Positions 6,921 to 15,325 of a stretch of 22,361 nucleotides of DNA are shown piece after piece. The notes under the pieces were generated by a model that ran no database searches, was not told the DNA's origin, and saw only the letters and a program-made list of their open reading frames with translations. The stretch comes from CAYTUI01 sp964441335 (GTDB taxonomy: Bacteria > Patescibacteriota > Patescibacteriia > UBA1558 > 2-01-FULL-52-15), in assembly GCA_964441335.1 (NCBI GenBank), contig CAYTUI010000020.1, positions 1 to 22,361 on the forward strand, in the 5' to 3' direction. Position numbers and translations under genes: made by a program. Position 1 is the stretch's first letter. Each line of letters opens with the position of its first letter.

Positions 6921-6944
6921 GATTTGCAATTTAAAAATCGGATA

Positions 6945-7991
6945 TTAAATATCTTCATTTTGATAAATCAATTGTCCGCAGGCGGCGGCAATATCGTCAC
7001 CCATAGTTCGTCTTTGTGTCACATCTATATCTTTGGAACGCAAAAGGTTTTTAAATTGATTTATTCTGTCGGCCTGACTACGACTAAAATTTTTGCCGGC
7101 TACCGGATTGTAAGGAATAACATTTATTTTATTAGCACCGGTAGAAGCCACAAATTTGGCCAGTTCCAAAGCCTGTTCAGGTTTGTCATTTACTTCATTG
7201 AGTAAGATATATTCAAAAGTGACATGGTGATTGCGATTGCCCAGAATTTTTTCATAGCGTCGACACCAATCTGCCAGCTTGGGTAAAAAATCGGGGATAG
7301 TGGTAGGCACTATCTTTTTTCTTTCTTCAGTATTGGAACTGTGCAAGGAGATGGCAATACGTACGGCCGGCCATTCGGCATCAGTCAGAATTTTTTCCAG
7401 TCTGGGCATAACGCCGACAGTGGAGACGGTAATTTTTGTCGGACCTAAGTCAGTATAGCTAAGCAAAGTAATAATAGATTGCTTTACGTTATCATAGTTT
7501 GCCAAAGGTTCACCCATACCCATGAACACAATATTACTGATGCGTTGCGGAAGTTTAGGATTGTCCAATAGATATTTTTGCCAAAAGCGGAATTGATCAA
7601 CGATTTCATCAGCCGTTAAATCTCTCTTAAACCCCATCGCTCCGGTAGCGCAAAAATTGCAGGCCATAGCACAGCCGATTTGTGAAGAAACGCAGATAGT
7701 CCATTGCCCGCGGATGTTATCCATTAAGACAGTTTCATAACGCAGTGGCACCTCATCCAAAGTTTCTAGCACAGCTTTGTAAGTATCCTTTTTCTTGCTA
7801 ACAAAAGTTTTGATTAACTTATGTGATATCCAAGGAATTTTATTATCCATTTCTTGCCGCATATCTTGCGGCAGAGTCGTAACATCCTTCCAGCTGTTAT
7901 TTTTTTTATCAAAAAAAGACCGCTCAATCTGTTGCCAGCGGTAGTTCGGTTGCTTAGGGAATAGAGTGGCAAATTGTTGGTACCTGGTCAT
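6945..7991 (-). CDS. rlmN: Dual-specificity RNA methyltransferase RlmN
   Basis: A 348-residue radical SAM enzyme that methylates C2 of A2503 in 23S rRNA and of A37 in some tRNAs. The radical SAM cluster motif CAMACNFC gives Cys107, Cys111 and Cys114. The FMGMGEP signature is at about 156-162. The methyl-carrying Cys is in the C-terminal AACGQL motif (Cys338), and Cys100 in TICVSSQIGC matches the conserved upstream Cys of RlmN. This full set argues for RlmN rather than a degenerate paralogue; Cfr is very similar but the chromosomal context and sequence favour RlmN. It is transcribed divergently from the MacAB-type operon. No SD precedes the ATG at 7991. Confidence 0.93.
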   Translation of the reverse strand: MTRYQQFATLFPKQPNYRWQQIERSFFDKKNNSWKDVTTLPQDMRQEMDNKIPWISHKLIKTFVSKKKDTYKAVLETLDEVPLRYETVLMDNIRGQWTICVSSQIGCAMACNFCATGAMGFKRDLTADEIVDQFRFWQKYLLDNPKLPQRISNIVFMGMGEPLANYDNVKQSIITLLSYTDLGPTKITVSTVGVMPRLEKILTDAEWPAVRIAISLHSSNTEERKKIVPTTIPDFLPKLADWCRRYEKILGNRNHHVTFEYILLNEVNDKPEQALELAKFVASTGANKINVIPYNPVAGKNFSRSQADRINQFKNLLRSKDIDVTQRRTMGDDIAAACGQLIYQNEDI

Positions 7992-8020
7992 ATGTCTAGC
8001 TTTAGAGTGCCATAAAGTTA

Positions 8021-8100
8021 GGGGGTAGGCAAGTAGGTAGAAGGTAGTAGTGCAGACGTTTGCTCTACTAATCTACCAAGCTACCACGCTACCAGACTAA
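8021..8100. repeat. GTAG/CTAC octamer hairpin element, copy 1
   Basis: A 5' arm rich in GTAG units (8024-8050) and a 3' arm of 8-mers CTACTAAT, CTACCAAG, CTACCACG, CTACCAGA (8065-8096) form a long imperfect hairpin. The apex, GTAGTGCAGACGTTT followed by CTACTAATCTACCA, recurs almost identically in copy 2 at 14412-14482. It lies in the divergent spacer between rlmN and the macA-like gene. Confidence 0.7.
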
Positions 8101-8112
8101 TACAGGCTAATA

Positions 8113-8141
8113 TCGACAAAAAGTGCCTTTTTCTGTATAAT
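8113..8141 (+). promoter_or_regulatory. Promoter of the MacAB-type operon
   Basis: TCGACA (8113-8118), 17 nt, TATAAT (8136-8141). Predicted start near 8148. The leader of about 20 nt has no SD. A second A+T-rich hexamer TATAAA (8157-8162) lies 6 nt before the ATG and might give a leaderless transcript. Confidence 0.6.
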
Positions 8142-8168
8142 ACAGACTACTATAATTATAAAAGTTAT

Positions 8169-9824
8169 ATGAAAAAAGCAGTCAAAAGAAGTCTTTGGAT
8201 AGGTATACCGATTGTGATTATAGCGGTCGCTGGGGTTATCTATACCAGTAGTAATAAAGCGCCCCAATATTCTACAGTTGAGGCTGTTAGCGCCAATATC
8301 AAACAACTGGTGGAAGCTACCGGTTCGGTTGCTTCGGCCGAGGATTTGAAGCTGTCATTTCAAACAACCGGAAGAATTCAAAGGATTTATGTTAAGACCG
8401 GCGATAAAGTCAAAAGCGGTCAGACTTTAGCTCAAGTGCTGGATTTATCATTAAGTTCCAAAGTGGAACGGGCCAGAGGTGCAGTTATTGCCGCACAGGC
8501 AAATTTGGATAAAGTATTGGCAGGAGCTAAGTCAGAAGATATCGCCGTCAGTCAGGAAAAGATTAATAATGCTATTAGCAATGTAGAAACTGCTAAGATA
8601 ACTTTGGCTAATGAGATTGCCAGCAGAGATAAATATCAACAGGCTTATATTGATAACGCTTTGCAGACAATTGATGATGCGCTTTTTACAGTTTCTTACA
8701 GCTTAGATTCTGTTTACGACGGCATTTTAGATGAAGGCGCTAAAATTGATTTATTAACTACACAAGCTGACGCTTTAAATTCAGCCAAGACAAAATATGA
8801 TGGTGCCAGAGTTGCCGAGACCAAAGCTATTGCCGATAGAGCGATTGCTGATAGTAAATCTAAAAGTGATGTGTTAAACGTTTTAACCAGTGCCAGACAA
8901 GCGTTGGATGAAAGTGTGGCCTTAGTTAATTCAGCGTTTACCGTAATTTCTGGAGGAATTCCTAAAGGTACTTATACGCAGACAATTTTAGACAGTTGGG
9001 GGACAACTTATAATACTAGGGCCGGCGCTTTGACCAGTCAAAAGAGTTCTGTGCAAACTGCTGTCAGTAATTTAACAACCGGCTGGATTGCTCTTGATGA
9101 TAACTATAATAATGCAATAGCTGGTGTTAAGTCAGCTGAAGACGCTTTAGCCCTAGCACAGGCTCAACACCAGGCTTTGATAGCCGATCCAAAAAATTAT
9201 GAAATAAAACAACAGCAGGCCATGTTATTACAGGCGCAAGCTGATTTGTCGTCCGCGCAAAGTGATTATGCCGACACTCTGATTACTGCACCGGTGGCCG
9301 GTCAGATTACCAATGTTAATATGAAACAGGGAGAATTAGCCGGGCCAAGCAATGTGGTGATAGATATGATTGGTGATAATAATTTGCAGATTGATGTGGA
9401 CATTCCCGAAGCCGATATTAGTAAAATTCAAGTTGGTCAAGTAGCCAATATACTTTTGGATGCTTTTGGTTCAGATAGGAAATTTACCGGCAAGGTAGCC
9501 TTTGTGGAACCGTCCGAAAGACTGATTCAAGATGTTGTTTATTATCGCCTGACTGTTGTCTTTGATGAAGAAAATCAGGACATTAAACCGGGTATGACTG
9601 CCGACGTTACCATTACTACTGCCGAGCGCCAAAATGTTGTGGCAGTACCTCTGCGGGCCGTTATTATTGATAAGGACGGCAATAAAACCGTTCGGGTGTT
9701 AGAAAATGAACAGCCGGTCATTAGAACAGTGATTACCGGTATTAGAGGAGATGACGGTCTGATAGAAATAATTTCAGGTTTAGAAGTTGGCGAAACAGTC
9801 ATTACCGGCGAAGTAAAAAAATAG
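8169..9824 (+). CDS. HlyD/MacA-type membrane-fusion (adaptor) subunit
   Basis: 551 residues. An N-terminal membrane anchor (about 8-26) is followed by a first lipoyl half-motif (GRIQRIYVKTGDKVKSGQTL, 69-88). A very long helical hairpin (about 95-365) rich in Ala, Gln and Lys comes next, then the second lipoyl half (ITAPVAGQITNVNMKQGELAG, near 372-392), and beta-barrel and membrane-proximal domains to the end. MacA proteins are usually near 370 residues, so the hairpin is strongly enlarged. It should link the ABC permeases encoded downstream to the outer envelope or a substrate. The ATPase gene follows with no gap, so this is the first gene of a four-gene transport operon. No TolC-like partner is seen, which fits a cell without a classical outer membrane. 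Confidence 0.88.
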   Translation: MKKAVKRSLWIGIPIVIIAVAGVIYTSSNKAPQYSTVEAVSANIKQLVEATGSVASAEDLKLSFQTTGRIQRIYVKTGDKVKSGQTLAQVLDLSLSSKVERARGAVIAAQANLDKVLAGAKSEDIAVSQEKINNAISNVETAKITLANEIASRDKYQQAYIDNALQTIDDALFTVSYSLDSVYDGILDEGAKIDLLTTQADALNSAKTKYDGARVAETKAIADRAIADSKSKSDVLNVLTSARQALDESVALVNSAFTVISGGIPKGTYTQTILDSWGTTYNTRAGALTSQKSSVQTAVSNLTTGWIALDDNYNNAIAGVKSAEDALALAQAQHQALIADPKNYEIKQQQAMLLQAQADLSSAQSDYADTLITAPVAGQITNVNMKQGELAGPSNVVIDMIGDNNLQIDVDIPEADISKIQVGQVANILLDAFGSDRKFTGKVAFVEPSERLIQDVVYYRLTVVFDEENQDIKPGMTADVTITTAERQNVVAVPLRAVIIDKDGNKTVRVLENEQPVIRTVITGIRGDDGLIEIISGLEVGETVITGEVKK

Positions 9825-10544
9825 ATGATTGATTTGCAAAATATCTATAAACAGGTGGGCAGTGACGACCTGGTTGTTAAAATTCTTCATGGCATAACTT
9901 TGAAGATATCGGCCGGGGAGTTTGTGGCTATTATGGGACCGTCCGGTTCCGGTAAATCCACTTTGATGAATGTCATTGGTTTTTTGGATACTATCAGTAG
10001 TGGGACTTATTTGTATAAAGGCAAAGATGTCAGCGGTTTAAGCGAAGACGAGCTGGCCAAATTTCGTAGTGCCGAGGTTGGTTTTATTTTTCAATCATTT
10101 AACTTATTGGCCAGGACATCGGTGCTGGAGAATGTTAAGATGCCTTTGATGTATAGCGCCGAGCGTCGATCTGAAAGTCAGCAGACAGAACACGCTAAAA
10201 AAGTCATTAAAAGCGTTGGTCTAGAGCATCGTGAAAAACATTTGTCTAACCAGCTGTCTGGTGGCGAAAAGCAGAGAGTGGCTATTGCCCGGGCCTTGAT
10301 TAACAATCCCAATATAATTTTGGCCGACGAGCCGACCGGTAACTTGGATTCCAAATCAGGTTTACAGATTATGAAGATTTTGCAGGATTTAAATATCAGC
10401 GGCAAGACTATTATTTTGGTAACTCACGAGCAGTTAACGGCGGAATTTGCCAAACGAATTATTCAGATACGTGATGGCTTAATTGTTGGTGATCAGATTA
10501 ACAAAGAGCACCGCACGGCCGAGGAATTGACTGCTCTAAAATAG
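9825..10544 (+). CDS. MacB/LolD-type ABC transporter ATPase
   Basis: 239 residues, a stand-alone nucleotide-binding subunit. Walker A is GPSGSGKS (38-45), the Q-loop Gln is at 90 (FQSFNLL), the signature is LSGGE (144-148), Walker B is IILADE with catalytic Glu169, and the switch His is at 201 (VTHE). The D-loop GNLDS is present. It powers the type VII (mechanotransmission) ABC transporter formed with the permeases at 10549 and 11777. In E. coli MacB the ATPase and permease are fused; here they are separate, as in LolCDE or many Gram-positive systems. The ATG directly abuts the stop of the adaptor gene, implying translational coupling. Confidence 0.94.
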   Translation: MIDLQNIYKQVGSDDLVVKILHGITLKISAGEFVAIMGPSGSGKSTLMNVIGFLDTISSGTYLYKGKDVSGLSEDELAKFRSAEVGFIFQSFNLLARTSVLENVKMPLMYSAERRSESQQTEHAKKVIKSVGLEHREKHLSNQLSGGEKQRVAIARALINNPNIILADEPTGNLDSKSGLQIMKILQDLNISGKTIILVTHEQLTAEFAKRIIQIRDGLIVGDQINKEHRTAEELTALK

Positions 10545-10548
10545 ACCT

Positions 10549-11784
10549 ATGAGTTTTATTGTTTTTATTCGGGAGGCTTTAGAGTCTCTCTTGATAAATA
10601 AAACACGGTCTGTCCTGACTATGTTAGGTATTGTTATCGGCATTGCCGCTATTGTGATTATTATTGCCGTCGGTAATGGCGCCCAAAGTTTAATTATCAA
10701 TGAAGTCAGTAATTTCGGTAGTGATTTAGTTGGTGTTTTACCCGGTAGTGGTAACAATGAAGGTCCGCCGGCCGCGGCCATGGGCATTACCATCACCACT
10801 TTAAAAAAGGAGGACGCCGATGCAGTTCGCCAGCGCGTTGACGGAATAACTGCGGTTACCGGTTATGTAAAAGGCACGGCCACAATTTCTTGGGGTAATC
10901 AAGATGTTGACTCTACCTTTACCGGTGTTTCCAGCGATTACATTAACGTTGAGAAAGTTACGATTGCTAAAGGCGATTTTTTTACTCAAGACGATGATGA
11001 TGCTCTGCGGCAAGTGGTTGTTCTGGGCTGGGGCGTTTATCAGGATCTTTTCGGTAACAGTGATCCCCTGGGCCAGAGGATAAGAATTAAGCGCCAGTCG
11101 TTCCGAGTGGTTGGTGTAGTAGAGGAACGGGGCACAGCATTATTTCAAAATCAGGATGATCAGGTTTTTATCCCTTTACAGACCGGTCAAAAAAGAATAT
11201 TGGGAATAGATTATATTAGCCTGCTACGAGCTAAGGTAGCGCCCGGCCATGATATTGAACAGGTTGGTGAAGATGTTAAAGCAATTATCCGTGAACGCCA
11301 TGGTATTCAAAATGCCAGCGACGATGATTTTCAGGTGGTAAATACTGAACAGGCTTTGAGTATTTTAAGTACCGTTACTGATTCTTTAAAATATTTTTTG
11401 GCGGCTATTTCGGCTTTGTCATTATTGGTCGGCGGGATTGGTATAATGAATATTATGTTGGTAGCTGTTTTGGAAAGAACCAGAGAGATTGGTTTACGTA
11501 AAGCCGTTGGTGCCAGGCCTTATGATTTGCGATTGCAGTTTTTGTCTGAAACTGTTGTCATTGCCGTGCTGGGGGGTTTGTTTGGATTTATTATTGGTGT
11601 TCTAGTGGCTCTGCTAATTGCTGTGATTGTGCGCGCCTTAGGCTATCACTGGGATTATAATATCGGAGTCATTTCAATTGTTTTGTCTTTGGTTTTTCCT
11701 TTAATTACGGGTTTACTGTTTGGTTTTTATCCGGCGCAAAAAGCGGCCAAACTGGAACCGGTTAAAGCATTGCATTATGAATAA
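10549..11784 (+). CDS. MacB-type ABC permease, first copy (FtsX domain)
   Basis: 411 residues. The membrane helix at about 19-42 is followed by a large extracytoplasmic MacB_PCD-like domain (about 45-275) and three further helices near 280-305, 325-355 and 370-395, the standard FtsX four-helix layout. The conserved cytoplasmic loop ERTREIGLRKAVGA contacts the ATPase. The C-terminus PAQKAAKLEPVKALHYE is typical of the family. It starts 4 bases after the ATPase stop and overlaps the next permease gene by 8 bases. With the second permease it probably makes a heterodimer. Confidence 0.92.
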   Translation: MSFIVFIREALESLLINKTRSVLTMLGIVIGIAAIVIIIAVGNGAQSLIINEVSNFGSDLVGVLPGSGNNEGPPAAAMGITITTLKKEDADAVRQRVDGITAVTGYVKGTATISWGNQDVDSTFTGVSSDYINVEKVTIAKGDFFTQDDDDALRQVVVLGWGVYQDLFGNSDPLGQRIRIKRQSFRVVGVVEERGTALFQNQDDQVFIPLQTGQKRILGIDYISLLRAKVAPGHDIEQVGEDVKAIIRERHGIQNASDDDFQVVNTEQALSILSTVTDSLKYFLAAISALSLLVGGIGIMNIMLVAVLERTREIGLRKAVGARPYDLRLQFLSETVVIAVLGGLFGFIIGVLVALLIAVIVRALGYHWDYNIGVISIVLSLVFPLITGLLFGFYPAQKAAKLEPVKALHYE

Positions 11785-13036
11785 ACTGCCTTTACAAAGT
11801 GTTAATTTGGCTATTGCTTCTCTGCGTCGCCATAAGCTACGAACTTTTTTGTCGGTGCTGGGGACTTCTATCGGCATTATGTCTTTGATAGTGATTTTGT
11901 CGGCCGGTGAATCTTTAAAAGCACTTTTTGATGAGCAGTTAAAATCTTTCGGCACCGATTATATTGAAGTGGAAATAAAAATTCCCAATACCGCTCAAGC
12001 TTCAGCCTCTAATGCCGGCGGTATGGCGCAGGGCATCAGCATTACAACCTTGAGTCTAAAAGATAAGGCGGATATAGATAAAATACCTAATGTTAAAGCC
12101 AGCTATGGTGGTGTTTTGGGACAGGCCAGTGTTAATACAGCCTTCAATGAGAAAAGATTGCAGTATTTTGCTGTTTCACCGGAGTTTGCCGAGATTGATC
12201 CGACCGAGTTGGAGTTTGGACGCTTCTTTACACTTGAAGAGGATCGTAGTTTAGCCAAAGTAGCGGTTATTGGACACAAAGTAGCTGACACTATGTTCCC
12301 GAATCAGGATCCAATCGGTCAAAGTATTAAGGTCCAGAAAACTAGGTTTAAAGTGATTGGTGTATATAAGGAACGTGGCAGTGCTTCATTTATGGATATG
12401 GATAACTTGTTGTATTTACCCTTACAGACGTCGCAAAAGACTTTGCTGGGTTTTGACCATTTATTATTTATTTTTGCCCAATTGCGCGACGTCTCCTTGG
12501 ATAATCAGACTGCCGACGAAATGCGCAGTATTTTAAGAGTTAATCATGAAATTACCGATCCCAATAAAGATGATTTTGCGGTTATGACTCAAAAGGAAGG
12601 CAATGACATTATTGGAGTTATCTTTGGAGGAGTTACTTTGGTCTTGAGTCTAATCGCTTCAGTCGCCTTATTAGTTGGTGGCGTCGGTATTATGAATATT
12701 ATGTATGTGGCGGTTAACGAGCGGGTTTTTGAAATAGGACTTCGTAAAGCAGTGGGTGCGCCCGGTGACCGTATTAAAAAACAATTTTTAACCGAAGCGG
12801 TTATTATTACTGTCATCGGCGGTATCGCCGGATTTTTATTGGCACTATTTTTTATATTATTAATTTACTTAGCGGCCAATTATGTCGGGTTTGCTTGGCC
12901 GTTTGCTATCAGCTGGCAGTCGGTCATTATTTCTTTGATATTTTCCTCGGCTGTTGGTTTAATATTCGGTTATTGGCCGGCCAAGAGGGCTGCCGAATTA
13001 AAACCCGTGGATGCGTTGAATACAAATTCGTTTTAA
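11777..13036 (+). CDS. MacB-type ABC permease, second copy (FtsX domain)
   Basis: 419 residues, homologous along its length to the preceding permease (shared motifs LLVGGIGIMNIM versus LLVGGVGIMNIM, and ERVFEIGLRKAVGA). The frame is open from 11720, but the upstream part lies inside the previous gene and gives a basic, unlikely N-terminus. The ATG at 11777 starts MNKLPLQSVNLAIASLRRHKLRTFLSVLGTSIGIM, which aligns with the start of the first permease. The 8-base overlap with that gene implies translational coupling. The extracytoplasmic domain carries an insertion rich in Ala, Ser and Gly near residues 70-85. It is probably an obligate partner of the first permease. Confidence 0.92.
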   Translation: MNKLPLQSVNLAIASLRRHKLRTFLSVLGTSIGIMSLIVILSAGESLKALFDEQLKSFGTDYIEVEIKIPNTAQASASNAGGMAQGISITTLSLKDKADIDKIPNVKASYGGVLGQASVNTAFNEKRLQYFAVSPEFAEIDPTELEFGRFFTLEEDRSLAKVAVIGHKVADTMFPNQDPIGQSIKVQKTRFKVIGVYKERGSASFMDMDNLLYLPLQTSQKTLLGFDHLLFIFAQLRDVSLDNQTADEMRSILRVNHEITDPNKDDFAVMTQKEGNDIIGVIFGGVTLVLSLIASVALLVGGVGIMNIMYVAVNERVFEIGLRKAVGAPGDRIKKQFLTEAVIITVIGGIAGFLLALFFILLIYLAANYVGFAWPFAISWQSVIISLIFSSAVGLIFGYWPAKRAAELKPVDALNTNSF

Positions 13037-13054
13037 AGAGAGTTATGAGTAATG

Positions 13055-13072
13055 TCAGGTCATCAGACCTGA
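13055..13072 (+). other. Perfect hairpin after the transport operon
   Basis: TCAGGTC (13055-13061), loop ATCA, GACCTGA (13066-13072), followed by a small CGCC/GGCG stem. It lies 18 bases after the operon. There is no T-run, so it may protect a 3' end or be an operator rather than a terminator. Confidence 0.4.
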
Positions 13073-13149
13073 TCGCCCTCTGGGCGGAGTTATGGGTTAT
13101 GAGGGGGAAAGATTGATATTTGAGATTTATATATATTGCCGTAGCCTTC

Positions 13150-13213
13150 TTAAAAAATTCAAGTTCCAAGAACCAATATATTCCAAATCCTAATACCTAA
13201 ATCCTAAAACCTA
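13150..13213. repeat. Heptamer tract with consensus AANCCTA
   Basis: Units AATCCTA, ATACCTA, AATCCTA, AAACCTA occupy 13186-13213 in perfect 7-bp phase. The preceding bases (13154-13185) are the reverse-complement form of the sequence at 4021-4060. Confidence 0.7.
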
Positions 13214-13255
13214 AACAATATTTAATATCGAATTTATAAAAAATAATACATATTT

Positions 13256-13804
13256 ATGAAAAAAACCATCATTGGTATCATCATCTTAATCATCATTGCT
13301 TTAGGATTGTGGTATGCTTGGAATAATTACCAAACAGCCCCGGTGCCTGTAACAACGAACGAAGCTATCAGTAGTTTTGATGAATGCGCGGTCGCCGGTT
13401 ATCCGATTATGGAAAGTTATCCTGAAAAATGTCAGACCGAGTCCGGACAGGTATTTGTGCGCGACATCGGTAATGAGCTGGAGAAGCAGGATTTGATCAA
13501 GGTGGATAATCCCAGACCCAATCAGATAATTGCAAGTCCTTTAACTATTACCGGCCAAGCCAGAGGTTATTGGTTTTTTGAAGCCAGTTTTCCGGTGGTG
13601 CTGTTGGATGAAGACGGTCGCCAGTTGGCTAGCGGAATCGCCCAAGCAGATGGTGACTGGATGACTGAAGACTTTGTGCCATTTAAAGCCGAGCTTAGCT
13701 TTGGTGCCACGCAGGCTGATAAAGGTGTTTTGATCTTAGCTAAAGATAATCCTTCAGGCCTGCCGGCCAATGACGACGAACTACAGATCCCGGTGGAGTT
13801 TTAA
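13256..13804 (+). CDS. Membrane-anchored Gmad2-type immunoglobulin-like protein
   Basis: 182 residues. A membrane anchor (about 4-22) is followed by a short Cys-containing segment, FDECAVAGYPIMESYPEKC (residues about 40-58), a pattern I have seen before such domains in CPR proteins. A C-terminal Gmad2-like domain (about 80-182) is recognised by the opening NPRPNQIIASPLTITGQARG and the later FEASFPVVLLDEDG. Gmad2 domains are beta-sandwich modules of the cell surface, often linked to spore or envelope proteins, with no known catalytic role. There is no SD. The gene is flanked by heptamer tracts, upstream as AANCCTA and GAGTTATG-like units and downstream as ATTACYC. Confidence 0.72.
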   Translation: MKKTIIGIIILIIIALGLWYAWNNYQTAPVPVTTNEAISSFDECAVAGYPIMESYPEKCQTESGQVFVRDIGNELEKQDLIKVDNPRPNQIIASPLTITGQARGYWFFEASFPVVLLDEDGRQLASGIAQADGDWMTEDFVPFKAELSFGATQADKGVLILAKDNPSGLPANDDELQIPVEF

Positions 13805-13809
13805 CCCCC

Positions 13810-13844
13810 ATTACCCATTCCTCATTACTCATTACCCATTACTC
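13810..13844. repeat. Heptamer tract ATTACYC
   Basis: Five units ATTACCC, ATTCCTC, ATTACTC, ATTACCC, ATTACTC in exact 7-bp phase. The complementary form (GAGTTATGAGTAATG-like) appears near 13040-13053 and 13085-13102, on the other side of the Gmad2 gene. Confidence 0.75.
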
Positions 13845-13903
13845 GCAATTAAAGTCGTAGACCGTTTAGATTAAACAGTCCTTTTTTAATTTCTGTATTT
13901 GTC

Positions 13904-13912
13904 TGCTATACT
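13904..13912 (+). promoter_or_regulatory. Extended -10 of the NUDIX gene; leaderless start
   Basis: TG (13904-13905), C, TATACT (13907-13912), 6 nt, ATG at 13919. There is no SD. Confidence 0.6.
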
Positions 13913-13918
13913 TCCCTA

Positions 13919-14416
13919 ATGGTCAAAGGTAAAAAACAGGTAATTTGTTTAGATATACACAAAAAGCCGCACCGCGTGGCAGTTTCCAGTTTAACATTTC
14001 GCCCTTCGGCTTACGGAATCTTGATAGACAAAGGTAAGATTTTGCTGTCCAAACAACGTGGCGACGGTTACGATTTTCCGGGCGGAGGAATTGAAATAGA
14101 GGAGACAGCGGAGGCTGCTGTCGTTAGAGAATTTTATGAGGAAACCGGTTTTAAGGTTAAGCCGTTACAGGTGATTGATGTTATTAGTAAGATGCACCGC
14201 AGTAACAGACGTAGGGAAAATTGGAATTGGATTGGAGTTTATTATATTGTTAAAAAGCTCTCCGGCAGGATTTCAACAGAAAATTTTGCTGACAGTGAAA
14301 AGCACTATATAGAAGCGGCTGAATGGGTGGACTTACGAAAAATTAAGAAAGTGAAGTTTTATAATTCGGTTGATAGTTTGAGAATTATAGCGGAGGCAAT
14401 TAGAATTAGTAAGTAG
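13919..14416 (+). CDS. NUDIX hydrolase
   Basis: 165 residues. The full Nudix box GX5EX7REUXEEXGU is present (GGIEIEETAEAAVVREFYEETGF, about residues 57-79), preceded by the usual PGG. These enzymes hydrolyse nucleoside diphosphates linked to another group, for example oxidised nucleotides or sugar nucleotides; the substrate cannot be read from the sequence. The flanks show a normal single-domain size with an extended basic N-terminus (MVKGKKQVICLDIHKKPHRVAV). The start is supported by the extended -10 lying exactly 6 nt upstream. Its stop codon lies at the base of the long hairpin at 14412-14482. Confidence 0.92.
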   Translation: MVKGKKQVICLDIHKKPHRVAVSSLTFRPSAYGILIDKGKILLSKQRGDGYDFPGGGIEIEETAEAAVVREFYEETGFKVKPLQVIDVISKMHRSNRRRENWNWIGVYYIVKKLSGRISTENFADSEKHYIEAAEWVDLRKIKKVKFYNSVDSLRIIAEAIRISK

Positions 14417-14482
14417 TTTAGTAGAGTGGTAGATTGGTAGTACAGACGTTTTTCTACTAATCTACCACGCTACTAATCTACT
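14412..14482. repeat. GTAG/CTAC octamer hairpin element, copy 2
   Basis: The 5' arm 14412-14440 pairs with 14454-14482: 29 positions with two mismatches and one G-U, loop of 13 nt (TACAGACGTTTTT). Each arm consists of four 8-mers beginning GTAG or CTAC. The apex matches copy 1 at 8021-8100. It lies between the NUDIX and LOG genes and includes the NUDIX stop codon, so it may also end or stabilise that mRNA. Confidence 0.8.
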
Positions 14483-14519
14483 AGCTCTATATTAAGTATT
14501 AACTTTATTACAGAAGATT

Positions 14520-15236
14520 ATGCCTAAAACAAAGAAGAAGATAGTTAACTTACCCTCGGTTAAATTACCGATCAAACCTCTGACCCCACATGAATTAGAC
14601 GAACACATTCAGCGCAAAATTCATCGGATAAATAAGGAACTGCAAAAAGGTTTTGATTTTATTAAGTCCTATGATAAGTCGGTAACAATTTTCGGTTCTA
14701 CTAGATTAAAAAGAACCTCGCCGTTGTATAAACGGGCAGTATCTTTGTCAGAAAAATTATCACGTTTGGATTATGCTATCGTGACCGGTGGCGGACCCGG
14801 TATTATGCAGGCGGCTAATGAAGGCGCTTTTAAAGCCGGTGGTAAATCATTGGGTCTTAATATTGAATTGCCCCATGAGCAGGTGGCCAATCCCTATCAG
14901 ACTGACAGTGCCGAATTTTACTATTTTTTTGTCCGTAAGCTGTGCCTGACATTTTCGGCTGAAGCTTTTATTTATTTTCCAGGCGGTTACGGAACAATGG
15001 ATGAATTTTTTGAAATTTTAACTTTAGTTCAGACTAATAAAATCAGACGCGTGCCGATTATATTATTCGGTAGTAAATTTTGGCAAGACTTTGATGACCT
15101 ATTTACAAAGAAAATGTTCCAGCAATTTGGTACCGTTAGTAAAAAAGAACTCAAGCTTTACCATGTCTGCGATGATGAAGACGAAGTGATTAGGATTATC
15201 AAGAAGGTGCCAGTTGTTAGGGGAGATTTGGAATAA
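14520..15236 (+). CDS. LOG-family (TIGR00730-type) protein
   Basis: 238 residues, Rossmann-like fold of the 'lysine decarboxylase-like'/LOG family, whose tested members are nucleoside 5'-monophosphate phosphoribohydrolases. Motif TGGGPGIM is at 89-96, the Arg-Lys pair at 139-140 (FVRKLCL) and the PGGYGTMDE motif at 154-162, matching PGGxGTxxE. All expected active-site residues are present. The N-terminal ~50 residues are a Lys-rich, helical extension not needed for the fold. In bacteria without cytokinin biology the role is probably nucleotide salvage or purine turnover. A weak purine stretch (CAGAAG) 5-10 nt upstream is the only SD-like signal. A terminator follows at 15260. Confidence 0.9.
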   Translation: MPKTKKKIVNLPSVKLPIKPLTPHELDEHIQRKIHRINKELQKGFDFIKSYDKSVTIFGSTRLKRTSPLYKRAVSLSEKLSRLDYAIVTGGGPGIMQAANEGAFKAGGKSLGLNIELPHEQVANPYQTDSAEFYYFFVRKLCLTFSAEAFIYFPGGYGTMDEFFEILTLVQTNKIRRVPIILFGSKFWQDFDDLFTKKMFQQFGTVSKKELKLYHVCDDEDEVIRIIKKVPVVRGDLE

Positions 15237-15259
15237 TTTTGAAACATTTTTGGTAGAAA

Positions 15260-15283
15260 ACTCGCTATTTAGGCGGGTTTTTT
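15260..15283 (+). terminator. Intrinsic terminator after the LOG gene
   Basis: ACTCGC (15260-15265) pairs with GCGGGT (15273-15278), with one G-U, and a T-run covers 15278-15283. It lies just before the helicase promoter. Confidence 0.7.
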
Positions 15284-15290
15284 GGTAATA

Positions 15291-15319
15291 TTGACAATTT
15301 TAGTTATATATGATATAAT
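15291..15319 (+). promoter_or_regulatory. Consensus sigma70 promoter of the helicase unit
   Basis: TTGACA (15291-15296), exactly 17 nt, TATAAT (15314-15319). Both boxes are perfect consensus. Predicted start near 15326, leaving a leader of about 160 nt before the ATG at 15486. Confidence 0.85.
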
Positions 15320-15325
15320 TATAAG

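Noticed and set aside
13055..13072. Intrinsic terminator after the MacAB-type operon
   Set aside because: The hairpin is perfect but no T-run follows.
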